Counted from the stretch's first letter, positions 37,501 through 49,427 are shown. The stretch: 64,000 bases of DNA from Pseudomonas sp. Bout1 (GCF_034314165.1 NZ_JAVIWK010000001.1:5905001-5969000); one strand, 5' to 3'. The notes: generated by a model not told the origin, from the letters alone. Translations and numbers: made by a program.

Positions 37501-37968
37501 TCAATCGAACTGGGCAAGCATCCAGCGCTGATACTCGGCCACTTCAGCATCGCCTTCACGGGGAGCCCAACTGGCCAGCTCACCCTCGCTCACCGGTCGA
37601 TACGGTCCGGCCTTGCACTCGAACATCAAGGTATCGGGCTCCAGCACCACCAGGCCGTGAAACACACCCGGAGGCAAATCCACGCCCTGGCATTCACCGC
37701 CGGGCTGCATCACGCGCTTGGCAAGCACCTCGCCGGTCTCGCTGAAAATCAGCAACCCCAGGCTGCCTTTGAGCACCAGCAAGGTTTCCGCCTTGTCGGC
37801 ACTCAGATGGCGATGCGGCGGCACATAAGTGCCGGGCTGCATGCCCACCGCCATGCGGTGGCACGGCTCTTCCATCTGGTGGAAGTTATGGTGATGCCGG
37901 CCACGGGGGCTCTGGGCCGCTTTTTCGGCCAGCTCCGCAAACAGCGTTTGATCAAGAAAGCTGGCCAT
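37501..37968 (-). CDS. WbuC family cupin-fold protein
   Basis: A 155-aa cupin metalloprotein. The metal-binding pattern PPHRHLSADKAETLLVLKG carries the first cupin box, and GVFHGLVVLEPDTLMFECK the second. WbuC-type genes occur with polysaccharide loci, but this copy is beside purine salvage. The stop is 32 nt upstream of the secreted protein. Substrate unknown. Confidence 0.82.
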   Translation of the reverse strand: MASFLDQTLFAELAEKAAQSPRGRHHHNFHQMEEPCHRMAVGMQPGTYVPPHRHLSADKAETLLVLKGSLGLLIFSETGEVLAKRVMQPGGECQGVDLPPGVFHGLVVLEPDTLMFECKAGPYRPVSEGELASWAPREGDAEVAEYQRWMLAQFD

Positions 37969-37971
37969 TGA

Positions 37972-38529
37972 TTACATACCTTTAACGGCGTAGATCCCAT
38001 TGGCATTACGCCAGTAGCCTTTGTAATCCATGCCGTAACCGAAGATGTAACGGTCAATGCACGGCAGGCCCACGTAGTCGGCCTTCAGGTCCGGGCGAGC
38101 CTTGCGGTCGTGGTCCTTGTCGATCAGCACGGCGGTGTGCACTTTGCGTGCGCCGGCGTGTTTGCAGAAATCGATGATCGCACCCAGGGTGTGACCTTCA
38201 TCGAGGATGTCATCGATGATCAGCACGTCGCGGTCGATGAACGAGACTTCCGGCTTGGCTTTCCAGAACAGGTCGCCGCCGCTGGTTTCATTGCGATAGC
38301 GGGTGGCGTGCAGGTAGGACGCTTCCAGCGGGAATTGCAGATGAGTGAGCAGCTTACCGGCGAAAATCAGGCCACCGTTCATCACGCAAAAGACCACCGG
38401 GTTGGTGTCGGCCATTTCGCGGGAGATGTGCGCGCCGACCTTGGCGATGGCCTCTTCGACTTGCGCTTCGGTGTACAGGCAGTCAGCCTCGCGCATGATT
38501 TGACGGATATGCTCGAGATCAGCGGACAT
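37972..38529 (-). CDS. hpt: Hypoxanthine-guanine phosphoribosyltransferase
   Basis: A 185-aa purine salvage enzyme that joins hypoxanthine or guanine to PRPP. The PRPP-binding loop DVLIIDDILDEGHTLG is clear. ATG 38529 has GGAGAG upstream. It begins a minus-strand unit with the WbuC-like gene 3 nt downstream and is divergent from upp, so purine and pyrimidine salvage share one promoter region. Confidence 0.9.
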   Translation of the reverse strand: MSADLEHIRQIMREADCLYTEAQVEEAIAKVGAHISREMADTNPVVFCVMNGGLIFAGKLLTHLQFPLEASYLHATRYRNETSGGDLFWKAKPEVSFIDRDVLIIDDILDEGHTLGAIIDFCKHAGARKVHTAVLIDKDHDRKARPDLKADYVGLPCIDRYIFGYGMDYKGYWRNANGIYAVKGM

Positions 38530-38694
38530 GGCGCTCTCCAAGGGGGTGCTGTGGCAAGAAAAGCGGGCAAAGGTACGCATGTGAGGCGCAACGTTCAAGC
38601 CTTAATGGACTAACGTACTAGATGTCTATAGGACAACACCCTCGGATAGATTAATCTAGGCCGGTTTTTTTGCCCGCCGCCGGAGCCTTTCCCC

Positions 38695-39333
38695 ATGCCC
38701 ATCCGTGAGATCCGCCACCCGCTGATCCGACATAAACTCGGCCTTATGCGCCGCGCCGACATTAGCACGAAGAACTTCCGTGAGCTTGCTCAGGAAGTCG
38801 GAGCGCTGCTCACCTACGAGGCAACCAAAGACCTGCCCCTGGAAAACTACGAGATCGCCGGTTGGTGTGGTCCCGTGCAGGTCGAGAAAATCGCCGGCAA
38901 GAAGATTACCGTGGTGCCCATCCTGCGCGCCGGTATCGGCATGCTCGAAGGCGTCCTCAGCCTGATCCCGGGCGCCAAGGTCAGCGCCGTGGGCGTGGCC
39001 CGCAACGAAGAAACGCTGCAGGCCCACACCTACCTGGAAAAACTCGTACCGGAAATCGACGAGCGCCTGGCGATGATCATCGACCCGATGCTCGCCACCG
39101 GCAGCTCTATGGTTGCGACCATCGACCTGCTGAAAAAAGCCGGCTGCAAGGACATCCGCGCCATGGTGCTGGTGGCCGCTCCCGAAGGCATCGCCGCCGT
39201 CGAGAAAGCCCACCCGGACGTGCTGATCTACACCGCGTCGATCGATGAACGCCTGAACGAACACGGCTACATCATCCCGGGCCTGGGCGACGCCGGCGAC
39301 AAGATCTTCGGTACCAAGCAGAAGGACGCGTGA
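38695..39333 (+). CDS. upp: Uracil phosphoribosyltransferase
   Basis: A 212-aa enzyme forming UMP from uracil and PRPP. The signature [11 protein letters not shown] is the PRPP site, and the C-terminal [15 protein letters not shown] the uracil site. First gene of a two-gene unit with the uracil permease, whose ATG is 3 nt after the stop. Confidence 0.96.
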   Translation: MPIREIRHPLIRHKLGLMRRADISTKNFRELAQEVGALLTYEATKDLPLENYEIAGWCGPVQVEKIAGKKITVVPILRAGIGMLEGVLSLIPGAKVSAVGVARNEETLQAHTYLEKLVPEIDERLAMIIDPMLATGSSMVATIDLLKKAGCKDIRAMVLVAAPEGIAAVEKAHPDVLIYTASIDERLNEHGYIIPGLGDAGDKIFGTKQKDA

Positions 39334-39335
39334 CC

Positions 39336-40610
39336 ATGCAGGATGAGTTCAACGACCCGCTTTGGCGCCAGATCCTGTCTGGCGCACAGATGCTCTTCGT
39401 AGCATTTGGCGCGCTGGTGTTGATGCCGCTGATCACCGGTCTCGATCCAAACGTCGCCCTGTTTACCGCAGGCTTGGGCACCTTGTTGTTCCAAGTGGTC
39501 ACCGGGCGCCAAGTGCCGGTGTTCCTGGCGTCGAGCTTCGCGTTTATCACCCCGATCATTCTCGCCAAGGGCCAGTTCGGCCTCGCGGCGACCATGGGCG
39601 GCGTGATGGCGGCAGGTTTCGTTTACACCTTTCTGGGCCTCGCGGTGAAGATCAAGGGCACCGGTTTCATCGACCGGCTGCTGCCGCCGGTGGTGATCGG
39701 CCCCGTGATCATTTCCATCGGCCTGGCCATGGCGCCGATTGCCGCCAACATGGCGATGGGCAAGGCAGGTGACGGTAGCGAGTTGATCCACTACCAGACA
39801 GCCATGCTGATCTCGATGCCGGCGCTGCTCACCACGCTGATCGTGGCAGTGTTCGGCAAAGGCATTTTCCGTCTGGTGCCGATCATCTCCGGCGTGCTGG
39901 TGGGTTTCGCCATGGCGTTCTACTTCGGCGTGGTGGACACCGCAAAGATCGCCGCCGCACCGTGGTTCGCCCTGCCCCACTTCACCGCGCCGGAGTTCAA
40001 CTGGCAGGCCATTCTGTTTATCGTCCCGGTGGCCCTGGCTCCGGCGATCGAGCACATTGGTGGTGTGATTGCGGTGGGCAGCGTGACCGGTCGCGACTAC
40101 CTGAAGAAGCCCGGCCTGCATCGCACGCTGCTGGGTGACGGTATCGCCACCACCGCAGCCGGCCTGTTCGGCGGCCCACCCAACACCACCTACGCGGAAG
40201 TGACGGGCGCAGTGATGCTGACCAAGAACTACAACCCAAAAATCATGACCTGGGCGGCCGTGTTTGCCATCAGCCTGGCGTTTATCGGCAAGTTCGGCGC
40301 ACTGCTGCAGAGCATTCCAATTCCGGTAATGGGCGGGATCCTGTGCCTGCTGTTCGGTTCGATTGCGGCGGTGGGCATGAACACGCTGATCCGTCACAAG
40401 ATCGACCTTGGGGAGGCGCGCAATCTGGTGATTGTGTCGGTAACCCTGGTGTTCGGGATTGGCGGCGTGCTGGTAGGTACCGGCACCGGCCCGGATGATT
40501 TCGGCCTGAAGGGCATCGCCCTGTGTGCGGTGGTAGCGATTGCATTGAATCTGCTGCTGCCGGGCAATGACGGCTGGAAGAACAAGAAGCCGGATGAGCC
40601 GCTGCTGTAA
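39336..40610 (+). CDS. uraA: Uracil/xanthine permease (UraA)
   Basis: A 424-aa NCS2 symporter with about 12-14 membrane helices. The motif GGPPNTTYAEVTGAVMLTKN is the conserved NCS2 signature with the substrate-binding half-helix. Being cotranscribed with upp makes uracil the probable substrate. ATG 39336 has AAGGA upstream; GTG 39330 overlapping upp is less likely. A REP cluster follows. Confidence 0.92.
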   Translation: MQDEFNDPLWRQILSGAQMLFVAFGALVLMPLITGLDPNVALFTAGLGTLLFQVVTGRQVPVFLASSFAFITPIILAKGQFGLAATMGGVMAAGFVYTFLGLAVKIKGTGFIDRLLPPVVIGPVIISIGLAMAPIAANMAMGKAGDGSELIHYQTAMLISMPALLTTLIVAVFGKGIFRLVPIISGVLVGFAMAFYFGVVDTAKIAAAPWFALPHFTAPEFNWQAILFIVPVALAPAIEHIGGVIAVGSVTGRDYLKKPGLHRTLLGDGIATTAAGLFGGPPNTTYAEVTGAVMLTKNYNPKIMTWAAVFAISLAFIGKFGALLQSIPIPVMGGILCLLFGSIAAVGMNTLIRHKIDLGEARNLVIVSVTLVFGIGGVLVGTGTGPDDFGLKGIALCAVVAIALNLLLPGNDGWKNKKPDEPLL

Positions 40611-40641
40611 GGCTTTAGCTTTTTGGTGTTGCTGATGGCCT

Positions 40642-40779
40642 CATCGCGGGCAAGCCCGGCTCCCACATTGGAATGCATTGTCAGAAAGAATGCAGTCCGC
40701 TGTGGGAGCCGGGCTCCCACATTGGAATGCATTGTCAGAAAGAATGCAGTCCCCTGTGGGAGCCGGGCTTGCCCGCGAT
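40642..40779. repeat. REP cluster with internal 54-bp direct repeat
   Basis: The left arm ATCGCGGGCAAGCCCGGCTC (40642) and right arm GAGCCGGGCTTGCCCGCGAT (40760-40779) form a REPIN. Its middle, beginning CCCACATTGGAATGC, is present twice with a 54-nt offset (40663 and 40717) and a third time at 41016 in the adjacent duplication. Confidence 0.88.
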
Positions 40780-41313
40780 GGGGCCAGTTCAGTCAATAAA
40801 GATTACAGCTCGCCCAACGCATCGATCAGCGCCTGGTTCTGCTCCGGTGTGCCGATGCTGATCCGCAGGAACTGGGCAATCCGCTCCTGCTTGAAATGCC
40901 GCACGATCACCCCTTGCTCCCGCACCTTGGCTGCCAGCCCGGCAGCGTCGTGCCCTGGATGCCGGGCGAAGATGAAGTTGGCCGCAGACGGCAACACCTC
41001 AAAGCCTTTGGCCTCCCACATTGGAATGCATTGTCAGAAAGAATGCAGTCCCCTGTGGGAGCCGGGCTTGCCCGCGATGGGGCCAGTTCAGTCAATAAAG
41101 ATTACAGCTCGCCCAACGCATCGATCAGCGCCTGGTTCTGCTCCGGTGTGCCGATGCTGATCCGCAGGAACTGGGCAATCCGCTCCTGCTTGAAGTGCCG
41201 CACAATCACCCCCTGCTCCCGCACCTTGGCCGCCAGCCCGGCAGCGTCGTGCCGTGGGTGACGGGCGAAGATGAAGTTGGCCGCAGACGGCAACACCTCA
41301 AAGCCTTTGGCCT
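40716..41313. repeat. 299-bp tandem duplication covering REP arm and hisC 3' end
   Basis: Bases 40716-41014 recur at 41015-41313 (offset 299). The unit holds part of a REP element and the last 212 or so bases of hisC. I count seven differences in the hisC part, all between 40896 and 40962. Confidence 0.93.
40803..41014 (-). pseudogene. hisC: Duplicated 3' fragment of hisC
   Basis: This minus-strand stretch encodes the last 70 or so residues of HisC ([20 protein letters not shown] to DALGEL), differing from the intact gene by one residue (G for R). It has no ribosome site or N-terminal domain, and cannot form an aminotransferase. It arose by the 299-bp tandem duplication. Confidence 0.9.
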
Positions 41314-42154
41314 GCAGCTGTGCCACCAGCTTTTCACGGCTGTCGATCACCAACCGGCAAGTGTTCTGGAAGTGTTCGCGGTCTTCAAACGCGGCCGCCG
41401 CACCGGCAATCGCCAGGCGATCCAGCGGGTAGGAGTTGAAGCTGTTCTTGACCCGCTCCAGCGCCTCGATCAGGTCCGGATGGCCCACGGCTAGGCCCAC
41501 CCGCAATCCGGCCAGGGATCGCGACTTGGAGAGGGTCTGGGTCACCAGCAGGTTCGGGTAACGGTCCACCAGGCTGATGGCGGTTTCGCCGCCGAAGTCG
41601 ATATAGGCTTCATCCACCACCACCACCGAGTCCGGGCTGGCCTTGAGGATTTGCTCCACGGCGTCCAGCGCCATCACGCAGCCGGTTGGCGCATTGGGGT
41701 TTGGGAAGATGATCCCGCCATTGGGCCTGGCGTAGTCCGACACACGGATCTGGAACTGCTCGTCCAGCGGTACCGCGTCGAACGCGATGCGGTAGAGGCC
41801 GCAGTACACCGGGTAAAAGCTGTAGCTGATGTCCGGGAACAACAGCGGCAGGTCGTGCTGGAACAAACCGTGAAAGATGTGCGCCAGGACTTCATCGGAA
41901 CCGTTGCCGAGGAACACCTTGCCCGCGTCGATTGCGTAATACTTCGCCACCGCCTGCTTGAGCAGGTCGCTGTTGGGGTCCGGGTACAACCGCAGGTTGT
42001 CGTTCAACTCGGCCTGCATGGCGGCCAGCGCCTTGGGCGACGGCCCGTAAGGGTTTTCGTTGGTGTTGAGCTTCACCAGCTTGGTCAGCTTCGGCTGCTC
42101 ACCGGGCACGTAAGGCACGAGTTCCTTGACGAGCGGGCTCCAGAATTTGCTCAT
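41102..42154 (-). CDS. hisC: Histidinol-phosphate aminotransferase
   Basis: A 350-aa PLP enzyme of fold type I converting imidazole-acetol phosphate to histidinol phosphate. The PLP lysine is K210 in [14 protein letters not shown]; the N-terminal [12 protein letters not shown] and [11 protein letters not shown] are family motifs. The stop is 3 nt upstream of a REP-containing duplication. It follows hisD by 3 nt, so hisG-hisD-hisC is an operon. Confidence 0.95.
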   Translation of the reverse strand: MSKFWSPLVKELVPYVPGEQPKLTKLVKLNTNENPYGPSPKALAAMQAELNDNLRLYPDPNSDLLKQAVAKYYAIDAGKVFLGNGSDEVLAHIFHGLFQHDLPLLFPDISYSFYPVYCGLYRIAFDAVPLDEQFQIRVSDYARPNGGIIFPNPNAPTGCVMALDAVEQILKASPDSVVVVDEAYIDFGGETAISLVDRYPNLLVTQTLSKSRSLAGLRVGLAVGHPDLIEALERVKNSFNSYPLDRLAIAGAAAAFEDREHFQNTCRLVIDSREKLVAQLQAKGFEVLPSAANFIFARHPRHDAAGLAAKVREQGVIVRHFKQERIAQFLRISIGTPEQNQALIDALGEL

Positions 42155-42157
42155 GTT

Positions 42158-43483
42158 TCAGTTCCCCTGCTTATCGTCAACGATGCGGTATTCGGCACTG
42201 CGAGCGTGGGCGGTCAGCGACTCGCCACGGGCCAGCACGGATGCGGTCTTGCCCAGCTCCGACGCGCCCTGGGGCGAGCAGAAGATGATCGACGAACGCT
42301 TCTGGAAGTCATACACGCCCAGTGGCGAGGAAAATCGAGCCGTGCCTGAAGTCGGCAACACGTGGTTGGGACCGGCGCAGTAGTCGCCCAGGGCTTCGCT
42401 GGTGTGGCGGCCCATGAAGATCGCCCCGGCGTGACGAATCAGCGGCAGCCAGGCTTGTGGGTCCGCGACGGACAGCTCCAAGTGTTCCGGGGCGATACGG
42501 TTGGCCACCTCGATGGCTTGTTCCATGTCTCGCACCTGGATCAAGGCGCCGCGGCCATTGATCGATTTCTCGATGATCTCGGCGCGTTCCATGGTCGGCA
42601 GCAGCTTGGCGATGCTCGCGGCCACCTTGTCCAGGAACTCGGCGTCCGGGCTGACCAGAATCGCCTGGGCGTCTTCGTCGTGCTCGGCCTGGGAGAACAG
42701 GTCCATGGCGATCCAGTCCGGGTCGGTCTGGCCGTCACACACCACGAGGATTTCCGAAGGGCCGGCGATCATGTCGATGCCGACCTGGCCAAACACGTGG
42801 CGCTTGGCGGTGGCCACATAAATGTTGCCCGGGCCAACCACCTTGTCGACCTTCGGCACGCTCTCGGTGCCATAGGCCAGGGCGGCTACCGCTTGGGCGC
42901 CGCCGATGGTGAACACGCGGTCAACGCCCGCAATGCAGGCCGCTGCCAGCACCAGTTCGTTGATTTCACCACGCGGCGTGGGCACCACCATGACCACTTC
43001 GGTCACACCGGCGACCTTGGCCGGAATCGCGTTCATCAGTACCGAGGATGGGTACGACGCTTTGCCGCCCGGCACGTATAGACCGGCACGATCCAGCGGC
43101 GTGACCTTCTGGCCCAGTACCGTGCCGTCGGCCTCGGTGTAGCTCCAGGAGTCCTGCTTTTGTTTTTCGTGATAGCTGCGCACTCGCGTGGCCGCCACTT
43201 CCAAGGCTTCGCGCTGGGGTGCGGTGATGCGGGTCAGCGCCAGTTCCAGGCGTTCGCGAGGCAGGATCAGGTCGGCCATGGAGGCGACGTCCAGGCCATC
43301 GAACTGGCGGGTGAAGTCCACCAGCGCTGCGTCACCGCGCTCGCGCACGGCCTTGATGATGTCGAGCACCCGCTGGTTGACCGAATCGTCGGACACACTT
43401 TCCCAGCTCAACAGATGATCCAGATGATGGGCGAAATCCGGGTCGCAAGCGTTGAGTCGGGCAATTGCAGTGGACGTGGTCAT
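42158..43483 (-). CDS. hisD: Histidinol dehydrogenase
   Basis: A 441-aa zinc- and NAD-dependent enzyme catalysing the last two oxidations to histidine. Motifs: [46 protein letters not shown] and the metal-binding [10 protein letters not shown]. Length is normal. It lies between hisG (126 nt gap) and hisC. Confidence 0.96.
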   Translation of the reverse strand: MTTSTAIARLNACDPDFAHHLDHLLSWESVSDDSVNQRVLDIIKAVRERGDAALVDFTRQFDGLDVASMADLILPRERLELALTRITAPQREALEVAATRVRSYHEKQKQDSWSYTEADGTVLGQKVTPLDRAGLYVPGGKASYPSSVLMNAIPAKVAGVTEVVMVVPTPRGEINELVLAAACIAGVDRVFTIGGAQAVAALAYGTESVPKVDKVVGPGNIYVATAKRHVFGQVGIDMIAGPSEILVVCDGQTDPDWIAMDLFSQAEHDEDAQAILVSPDAEFLDKVAASIAKLLPTMERAEIIEKSINGRGALIQVRDMEQAIEVANRIAPEHLELSVADPQAWLPLIRHAGAIFMGRHTSEALGDYCAGPNHVLPTSGTARFSSPLGVYDFQKRSSIIFCSPQGASELGKTASVLARGESLTAHARSAEYRIVDDKQGN

Positions 43484-43609
43484 AGCGAGGGCCTCAATAG
43501 AATTGGCAAAAACTCAGGCGCCGAAAGTTAGCAGTCGATCCGCTTGGGCACCCGAGAATTCTGGCTATGAGGCGGATAGACGGGCGCGGCTCAGGGCCGC
43601 GCAGGTGAG

Positions 43610-44245
43610 TCAACCGCGGTGTCGAGACTCCACTGCCTTGCGCAGGGTGTCGATCAACGCCTGGATACGAGCGTGCTGCATTTTCATCGACGCTTTGTTG
43701 ACGATCAGCCGGGAGCTGATGTCGGCGATAAAGTCCTGGGGCTCCAGGCCGTTGGCGCGCAGGGTGTTGCCGGTATCGACCACGTCGATGATCTTGTCGG
43801 CCAGGCCGATCAGCGGCGCCAGCTCCATCGAACCGTAGAGCTTGATGATGTCGACCTGGCGACCTTGCTCTGCGTAGTAACGCTTGGCAACGTTGACGAA
43901 CTTGGTCGCCACCCGCAGGCGGCCTTTGGGCTCGACGTCACCGACACGGCCGGCGGTCATCAGCTTGCACAGGGCAATACGCAGGTCCAGCGGCTCGTAC
44001 AGGCCCTGGCCACCGTATTCCATCAACACGTCTTTGCCCGCGACGCCAAGGTCGGCCGCGCCATGCTCAACGTAGGTGGGCACGTCGGTGGCACGCACGA
44101 TCAACAGACGAACGTCGTCCTGGGTCGTGGGGATGATCAGCTTGCGGCTCTTGTCCGGATTCTCGGTCGGCACGATGCCCGCTTCAGCCAGAAGCGGCAG
44201 TGTGTCGTCAAGGATACGGCCCTTGGACAGTGCGATGGTCAACAT
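43610..44245 (-). CDS. hisG: ATP phosphoribosyltransferase, short form
   Basis: A 211-aa catalytic subunit of the first histidine-pathway enzyme, joining ATP and PRPP. The PRPP motif [16 protein letters not shown] is clear. It is the short form lacking the C-terminal regulatory domain, so it needs the partner HisZ, which is not in this window. ATG 44245. Confidence 0.95.
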   Translation of the reverse strand: MLTIALSKGRILDDTLPLLAEAGIVPTENPDKSRKLIIPTTQDDVRLLIVRATDVPTYVEHGAADLGVAGKDVLMEYGGQGLYEPLDLRIALCKLMTAGRVGDVEPKGRLRVATKFVNVAKRYYAEQGRQVDIIKLYGSMELAPLIGLADKIIDVVDTGNTLRANGLEPQDFIADISSRLIVNKASMKMQHARIQALIDTLRKAVESRHRG

Positions 44246-44372
44246 GGGAAACGTCAGTCCTTCATCAGGCTATTGCTGTCCGGTCGCAATCGGCGCCAGA
44301 CACAGATCGAGGCCATTACAGCCTCGATTTGAAACAAATCCAATACCGTTCAGCTAACAACAAACACTTTCC

Positions 44373-44466
44373 TGTGGTGAGCGGGCTTGCCCGGCGCTGG
44401 GTTGCGTAGCGACCCCAAAAACGGGACTGCTGCGCAGTCCAGCGCGGGGCAAGCCCGCTCACCACA
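44373..44466. repeat. REPIN (TGTGGTGAGCGGGCTTGCCC type)
   Basis: TGTGGTGAGCGGGCTTGCCC and GGGCAAGCCCGCTCACCACA are exact complements and flank a spacer with an extra palindrome (GGACTGCTGCGCAGTCC). It occupies the gap between murA and hisG. Confidence 0.88.
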
Positions 44467-44491
44467 GTGACAGCGTTCGAAGTCCGAGGGG

Positions 44492-46020
<1,529 letters not shown>

Positions 46021-46065
46021 GCTCAACCTCTATCGGCGCCCAGTGCGCGCGGGTCGCACATCATA

Positions 46066-46120
46066 CAAAAAAGCCCCGCGCCTGCGAACCCCGCATAGCA
46101 GGACTCTGACGGGGGGCTTC
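46066..46120 (-). terminator. Terminator after mlaB
   Basis: On the minus strand AAGCCCC (46113-46119) and GGGGCTT (46071-46077) form a stem round a 35-nt loop with its own pairing, followed by a T-run. It separates the mla operon from ibaG-murA. Confidence 0.75.
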
Positions 46121-46134
46121 TTTAATAATGTGTA

Positions 46135-46440
46135 TTAAGGATGCGCCAACAACTCGGTCAGCCCGGAAACTTCAGCAATTTCACGCATGTCTTCGGGCAA
46201 CGCACGGATGCTCACCGGCTTTTTGACGGCCTGCGCATCACGCATGAAACACAGCAGCAACGATAAGCCGACGCTACTGGACTTCACCACCGCCGAGCAA
46301 TCGAGCACCAGCGCCGCAGAGGTGCTGGCATTGATCAGCGCCTGGCCCTGCTTGCGCAGGGCTGGCCCGGTGCTGTAATCCAGCACGCCGCTGAGCAACA
46401 GCTCACCGGACTCGCCAAGGCGAATGGCCGACTCGGTCAT
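46135..46440 (-). CDS. mlaB: STAS-domain protein MlaB
   Basis: A 101-aa STAS protein (ALVLDCSAVVKSSSVGLSLL) that binds and stabilises the MlaF ATPase in the cytoplasm. It overlaps mlaC by 4 nt and ends the mlaFEDCB operon. Confidence 0.92.
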   Translation of the reverse strand: MTESAIRLGESGELLLSGVLDYSTGPALRKQGQALINASTSAALVLDCSAVVKSSSVGLSLLLCFMRDAQAVKKPVSIRALPEDMREIAEVSGLTELLAHP

Positions 46441-47090
46441 TGGGCAGGCTTCCCGGCAGCTTTGTCGGTTTCTTCCTTGGCCTTGGCCACTTCACCGGCC
46501 CAACCGTTGATGGTTTTGTCCAGATCGTTGCCATTGCGCTGCATTGCGTCGGCAAACTGGTCACGGAACAGCTTGCCGATATTGATGCCGTTGATGACAA
46601 CGTTACGCAGCTTCCACTCGCCATTGATCTTCGTCAGGGTGTACGACACTGGGTACACCGCACCATTGCTGCCCTTAACGGTCATGCCGACTTCGGCACG
46701 GTCACCCGTTTCGGACTTAGGCGCATCAACCGTAATGCCCTGGTTGTTGTACTCGAGCAATGCGTTGCCATAGAACTGGAACAGGCCACGCTTGAAGTTT
46801 TCCTGGAAGCGGGTCATCTGCTCCGGGGTCGCCTTGCGCGAGTACTTGACGGTCATGATGCTTTTGGAAATACCTTCAGCATCAACCACAGGCCCCACGA
46901 TCGTATTCAGCGCGTTGTAAAACTGACTCGGGTCCTGCTTGTACTTTTCCTTGTTGGCACTCAGGTCAGCCAACATTTTGTTGGTCGTGTCCTGCACCAG
47001 GTCGTGTGCAGAACCGCCGGCAGCGGCGTTAGCCATCAACGGCAGTGCCGCCAGCAGTACCAACAGGCCACGTCGCAAAGTAGAGATCAT
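46437..47090 (-). CDS. mlaC: Phospholipid-binding protein MlaC
   Basis: A 217-aa periplasmic lipid shuttle. The signal peptide ends MANA-AAGG. The body (FQENFKRGLFQFYGNALLEY) matches Ttg2D/MlaC. ATG 47090 has GAGG at 9 nt; ATG 47105 makes an ATGA overlap with mlaD and is an alternative that lengthens the signal by five residues. MlaC moves phospholipids between the MlaFEDB complex and the outer membrane. Confidence 0.93.
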   Translation of the reverse strand: MISTLRRGLLVLLAALPLMANAAAGGSAHDLVQDTTNKMLADLSANKEKYKQDPSQFYNALNTIVGPVVDAEGISKSIMTVKYSRKATPEQMTRFQENFKRGLFQFYGNALLEYNNQGITVDAPKSETGDRAEVGMTVKGSNGAVYPVSYTLTKINGEWKLRNVVINGINIGKLFRDQFADAMQRNGNDLDKTINGWAGEVAKAKEETDKAAGKPAQ

Positions 47091-47101
47091 GAACACATTC
47101 C

Positions 47102-47569
47102 TCATTTGGCGTCTTTATTGACGGTGTTGAGCAGGAATTTACCGATCAAGTCCTCCAGCACCAACGACGACTGTGTGTCATGAATGGTCGAACCATCCTT
47201 GAGCAGAGCTGTTTCCCCGCCCACGCTGATACCGATGTACTTCTCGCCCAGCAAACCAGCGGTGAGAATAGACGCCGTGGAGTCAGTCGGCAGATTATCC
47301 ACCTTCTTGTCCACTTGCATCGTCACCCGGCCGGTGAAGCTGTCGCGGTCAAGATCGATCGCCGTGACCTTGCCGATGGTTACACCCGCCATGGTCACTT
47401 TAGCTCTGACAGTCAAACCGGCGATATTGTCGAAGTAGGCGTAAAGTTTATAAGTATCGGCGGTGGGGCTGGCCGATAGGCCGCTGACTCGCAGGGCGAG
47501 CAACAGTAAAGCCAGGATGCCAGCCAGCAAGAAAAGGCCGACACCGATTTCCACAGTGCGGTTTTGCAT
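47102..47569 (-). CDS. mlaD: MCE-domain protein MlaD
   Basis: A 155-aa inner-membrane-anchored MCE protein. One N-terminal helix (residues 7-27), then the MCE domain (VRAKVTMAGVTIGKVTAIDL, ILTAGLLGEKYIGISVGG). A hexamer forms the periplasmic pore of the Mla transporter. It overlaps mlaE by one base. Confidence 0.95.
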   Translation of the reverse strand: MQNRTVEIGVGLFLLAGILALLLLALRVSGLSASPTADTYKLYAYFDNIAGLTVRAKVTMAGVTIGKVTAIDLDRDSFTGRVTMQVDKKVDNLPTDSTASILTAGLLGEKYIGISVGGETALLKDGSTIHDTQSSLVLEDLIGKFLLNTVNKDAK

Positions 47570-48366
47570 CAGAAATCTCCAAACATCAAGGCGGTCAAAA
47601 TGAAGTCAAGGCCCAGTACCGCCAGCGAGGCGTACACAACGGTCTTGGTGGTGGCGCGACTGATCCCTTCTGAAGTGGGTTCACAGTCGTAGCCTTGGAA
47701 TACGGCGATCCAGGTCACTACAAAGGCGAAAACGATGCTTTTAATGATGCCGTTGAGCACGTCGCCGCTGAAGGTCACGCTGTTCTGCATGTTGCCCCAG
47801 TAGGAGCCGTCGTAGACGCCCAGCCAGTCAACCGCCACCCACGAGCCGCCCCAGATCCCGACCACGCTGAACACCATCGCCAACAGTGGAAGAGAGATGA
47901 AGCCGGCCCACAGGCGTGGGGCAACAATGTACTTGAGTGGATCGACACCGATCATTTCCAGGCTGGAGAGCTGCTCGGTGGCTTTCATGTTGCCTATTTC
48001 GGCCGTCAGCGCAGAACCGGCACGCCCGGCAAACAGCAGCGCGGTCACCACCGGGCCCAACTCACGCAACAGGGTCAGGGCCACCATCTGCCCCACCGCC
48101 TGCTCGGAACCGTAGCTGGAAAGGATGTTGAAACCCTGCAGCGCCAGCACCATGCCGATGAATACACCGGAAACCACGATGATCACCAGGGACATCACGC
48201 CCACGGAGTGCAGTTGCTTGATCAGCAGGCCAAAGCCGCCGCCAATACCGCCGCGGCCGAGCAAGGCATGAAACAGGAAAATCGTCGAACGGCCCAGCAC
48301 ACCAATGATATCGATGCCGGAGCGGCCGAAAAGGCGAACCTTTTCGAGTAAGGATGTCTTGCGCAT
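47569..48366 (-). CDS. mlaE: ABC transporter permease MlaE
   Basis: A 265-aa permease with five or six membrane helices. The conserved [20 protein letters not shown] is the MlaE-family coupling motif. Overlaps mlaF by one base (TGATG). Confidence 0.95.
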   Translation of the reverse strand: MRKTSLLEKVRLFGRSGIDIIGVLGRSTIFLFHALLGRGGIGGGFGLLIKQLHSVGVMSLVIIVVSGVFIGMVLALQGFNILSSYGSEQAVGQMVALTLLRELGPVVTALLFAGRAGSALTAEIGNMKATEQLSSLEMIGVDPLKYIVAPRLWAGFISLPLLAMVFSVVGIWGGSWVAVDWLGVYDGSYWGNMQNSVTFSGDVLNGIIKSIVFAFVVTWIAVFQGYDCEPTSEGISRATTKTVVYASLAVLGLDFILTALMFGDF

Positions 48367-49175
48367 CAGCGCTTCCCCAGAAAATCTGAGCGGTAGTCCG
48401 CTGCCGGAAAATGAAAAGGCACCGGGCCATCGGGGTCGCCAGTCATGAATTGGCGAATGCGCGGGTTATCTGCGTTCATCAGCTCTTCAGGCGTGCCCTG
48501 CCCCAATACCTGGCCATCGCCCACTACATAGAGGTAGTCGGCAATGCTCGCGGTCTCGGCCAGGTCGTGGGAGACCACGATACTGGTGATACCCAGCGCA
48601 TCATTGAGCAGGCGGATCAGGCGCACCAGGACACCCATGGCGATCGGGTCCTGGCCAACGAAAGGTTCGTCGTACATGAGAATCTGCGGGTCGAGGGCAA
48701 TGGCACGCGCCAGGGCCACCCGACGCTTCATGCCACCGGACAGCTCGTCGGGCATCAAATCGATGGCACCACGCAGCCCCACGGCCTGCAATTTCAGCAA
48801 CACGATGTCACGAATCATTTCATCGGACAGCTGCGTATGCACCCGCAGCGGGAACGCCACGTTTTCAAAAACGTCGAGGTCGGTGAACAATGCGCCGCTC
48901 TGGAACAGCACGCCCATGTGCTTGCGGGCATCGAACAGATCGCTGCGCGACAGCGTCGGCAGGTTCTGGCCGTTGACCCAGACTTCACCGGCGGAGGGGC
49001 GCAGCTGCATGCCCATCAGGCGCAACAGCGTCGTCTTGCCGCAGCCGGAAGGCCCCATGATTCCCGTGACTTTGCCGCGGGGAATGCGAATATCCACATT
49101 ATTGAAGATGCTGCGCGTACCGCGCTTGAAGGAAAGGCCCTTCAGCTCGACCGCGTAGGCGTTATCGGCACTCAT
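48366..49175 (-). CDS. mlaF: ABC transporter ATPase MlaF
   Basis: A 269-aa ATPase. Walker [10 protein letters not shown], signature LSGGMKRR, Walker B LMYDEPF with the following glutamine region. First gene of mlaFEDCB, which maintains outer-membrane lipid asymmetry. Divergent from kdsD across 292 nt. Confidence 0.95.
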   Translation of the reverse strand: MSADNAYAVELKGLSFKRGTRSIFNNVDIRIPRGKVTGIMGPSGCGKTTLLRLMGMQLRPSAGEVWVNGQNLPTLSRSDLFDARKHMGVLFQSGALFTDLDVFENVAFPLRVHTQLSDEMIRDIVLLKLQAVGLRGAIDLMPDELSGGMKRRVALARAIALDPQILMYDEPFVGQDPIAMGVLVRLIRLLNDALGITSIVVSHDLAETASIADYLYVVGDGQVLGQGTPEELMNADNPRIRQFMTGDPDGPVPFHFPAADYRSDFLGKR

Positions 49176-49427
49176 CTAAACTCCTTGGGATGCAGCCTTT
49201 CACTCAGACACCTTGTTTTCGACAAATGCTTGCGCCGAATAGACAAAAAGGCTGTGCGGACCGAACTGGCGGCGAACTATATCACTGCTGGTACAGCGCC
49301 CCCAAGGCCGGAACAGAGCTTGTTCAGAAACAGGACAGCTAAAAAAACCTTGCTGAGGTTGAATCTCAACCACAGGCGGAATGAATAAAGCCTGACGAAC
49401 TTGCGTGAGGGAATTGTTCATTACCGC

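Noticed and set aside
39267..40397. His/Gln-rich 376-codon frame opposite uraA
   Set aside because: Shadow of the permease; the His/Gln/Arg bias is an antisense artefact.
40656..41160. Direct repeats around 40.7-41.1 kb considered as a CRISPR array
   Set aside because: Only three copies, unequal spacing (54 and 299 nt) and REP palindromes; no cas genes.
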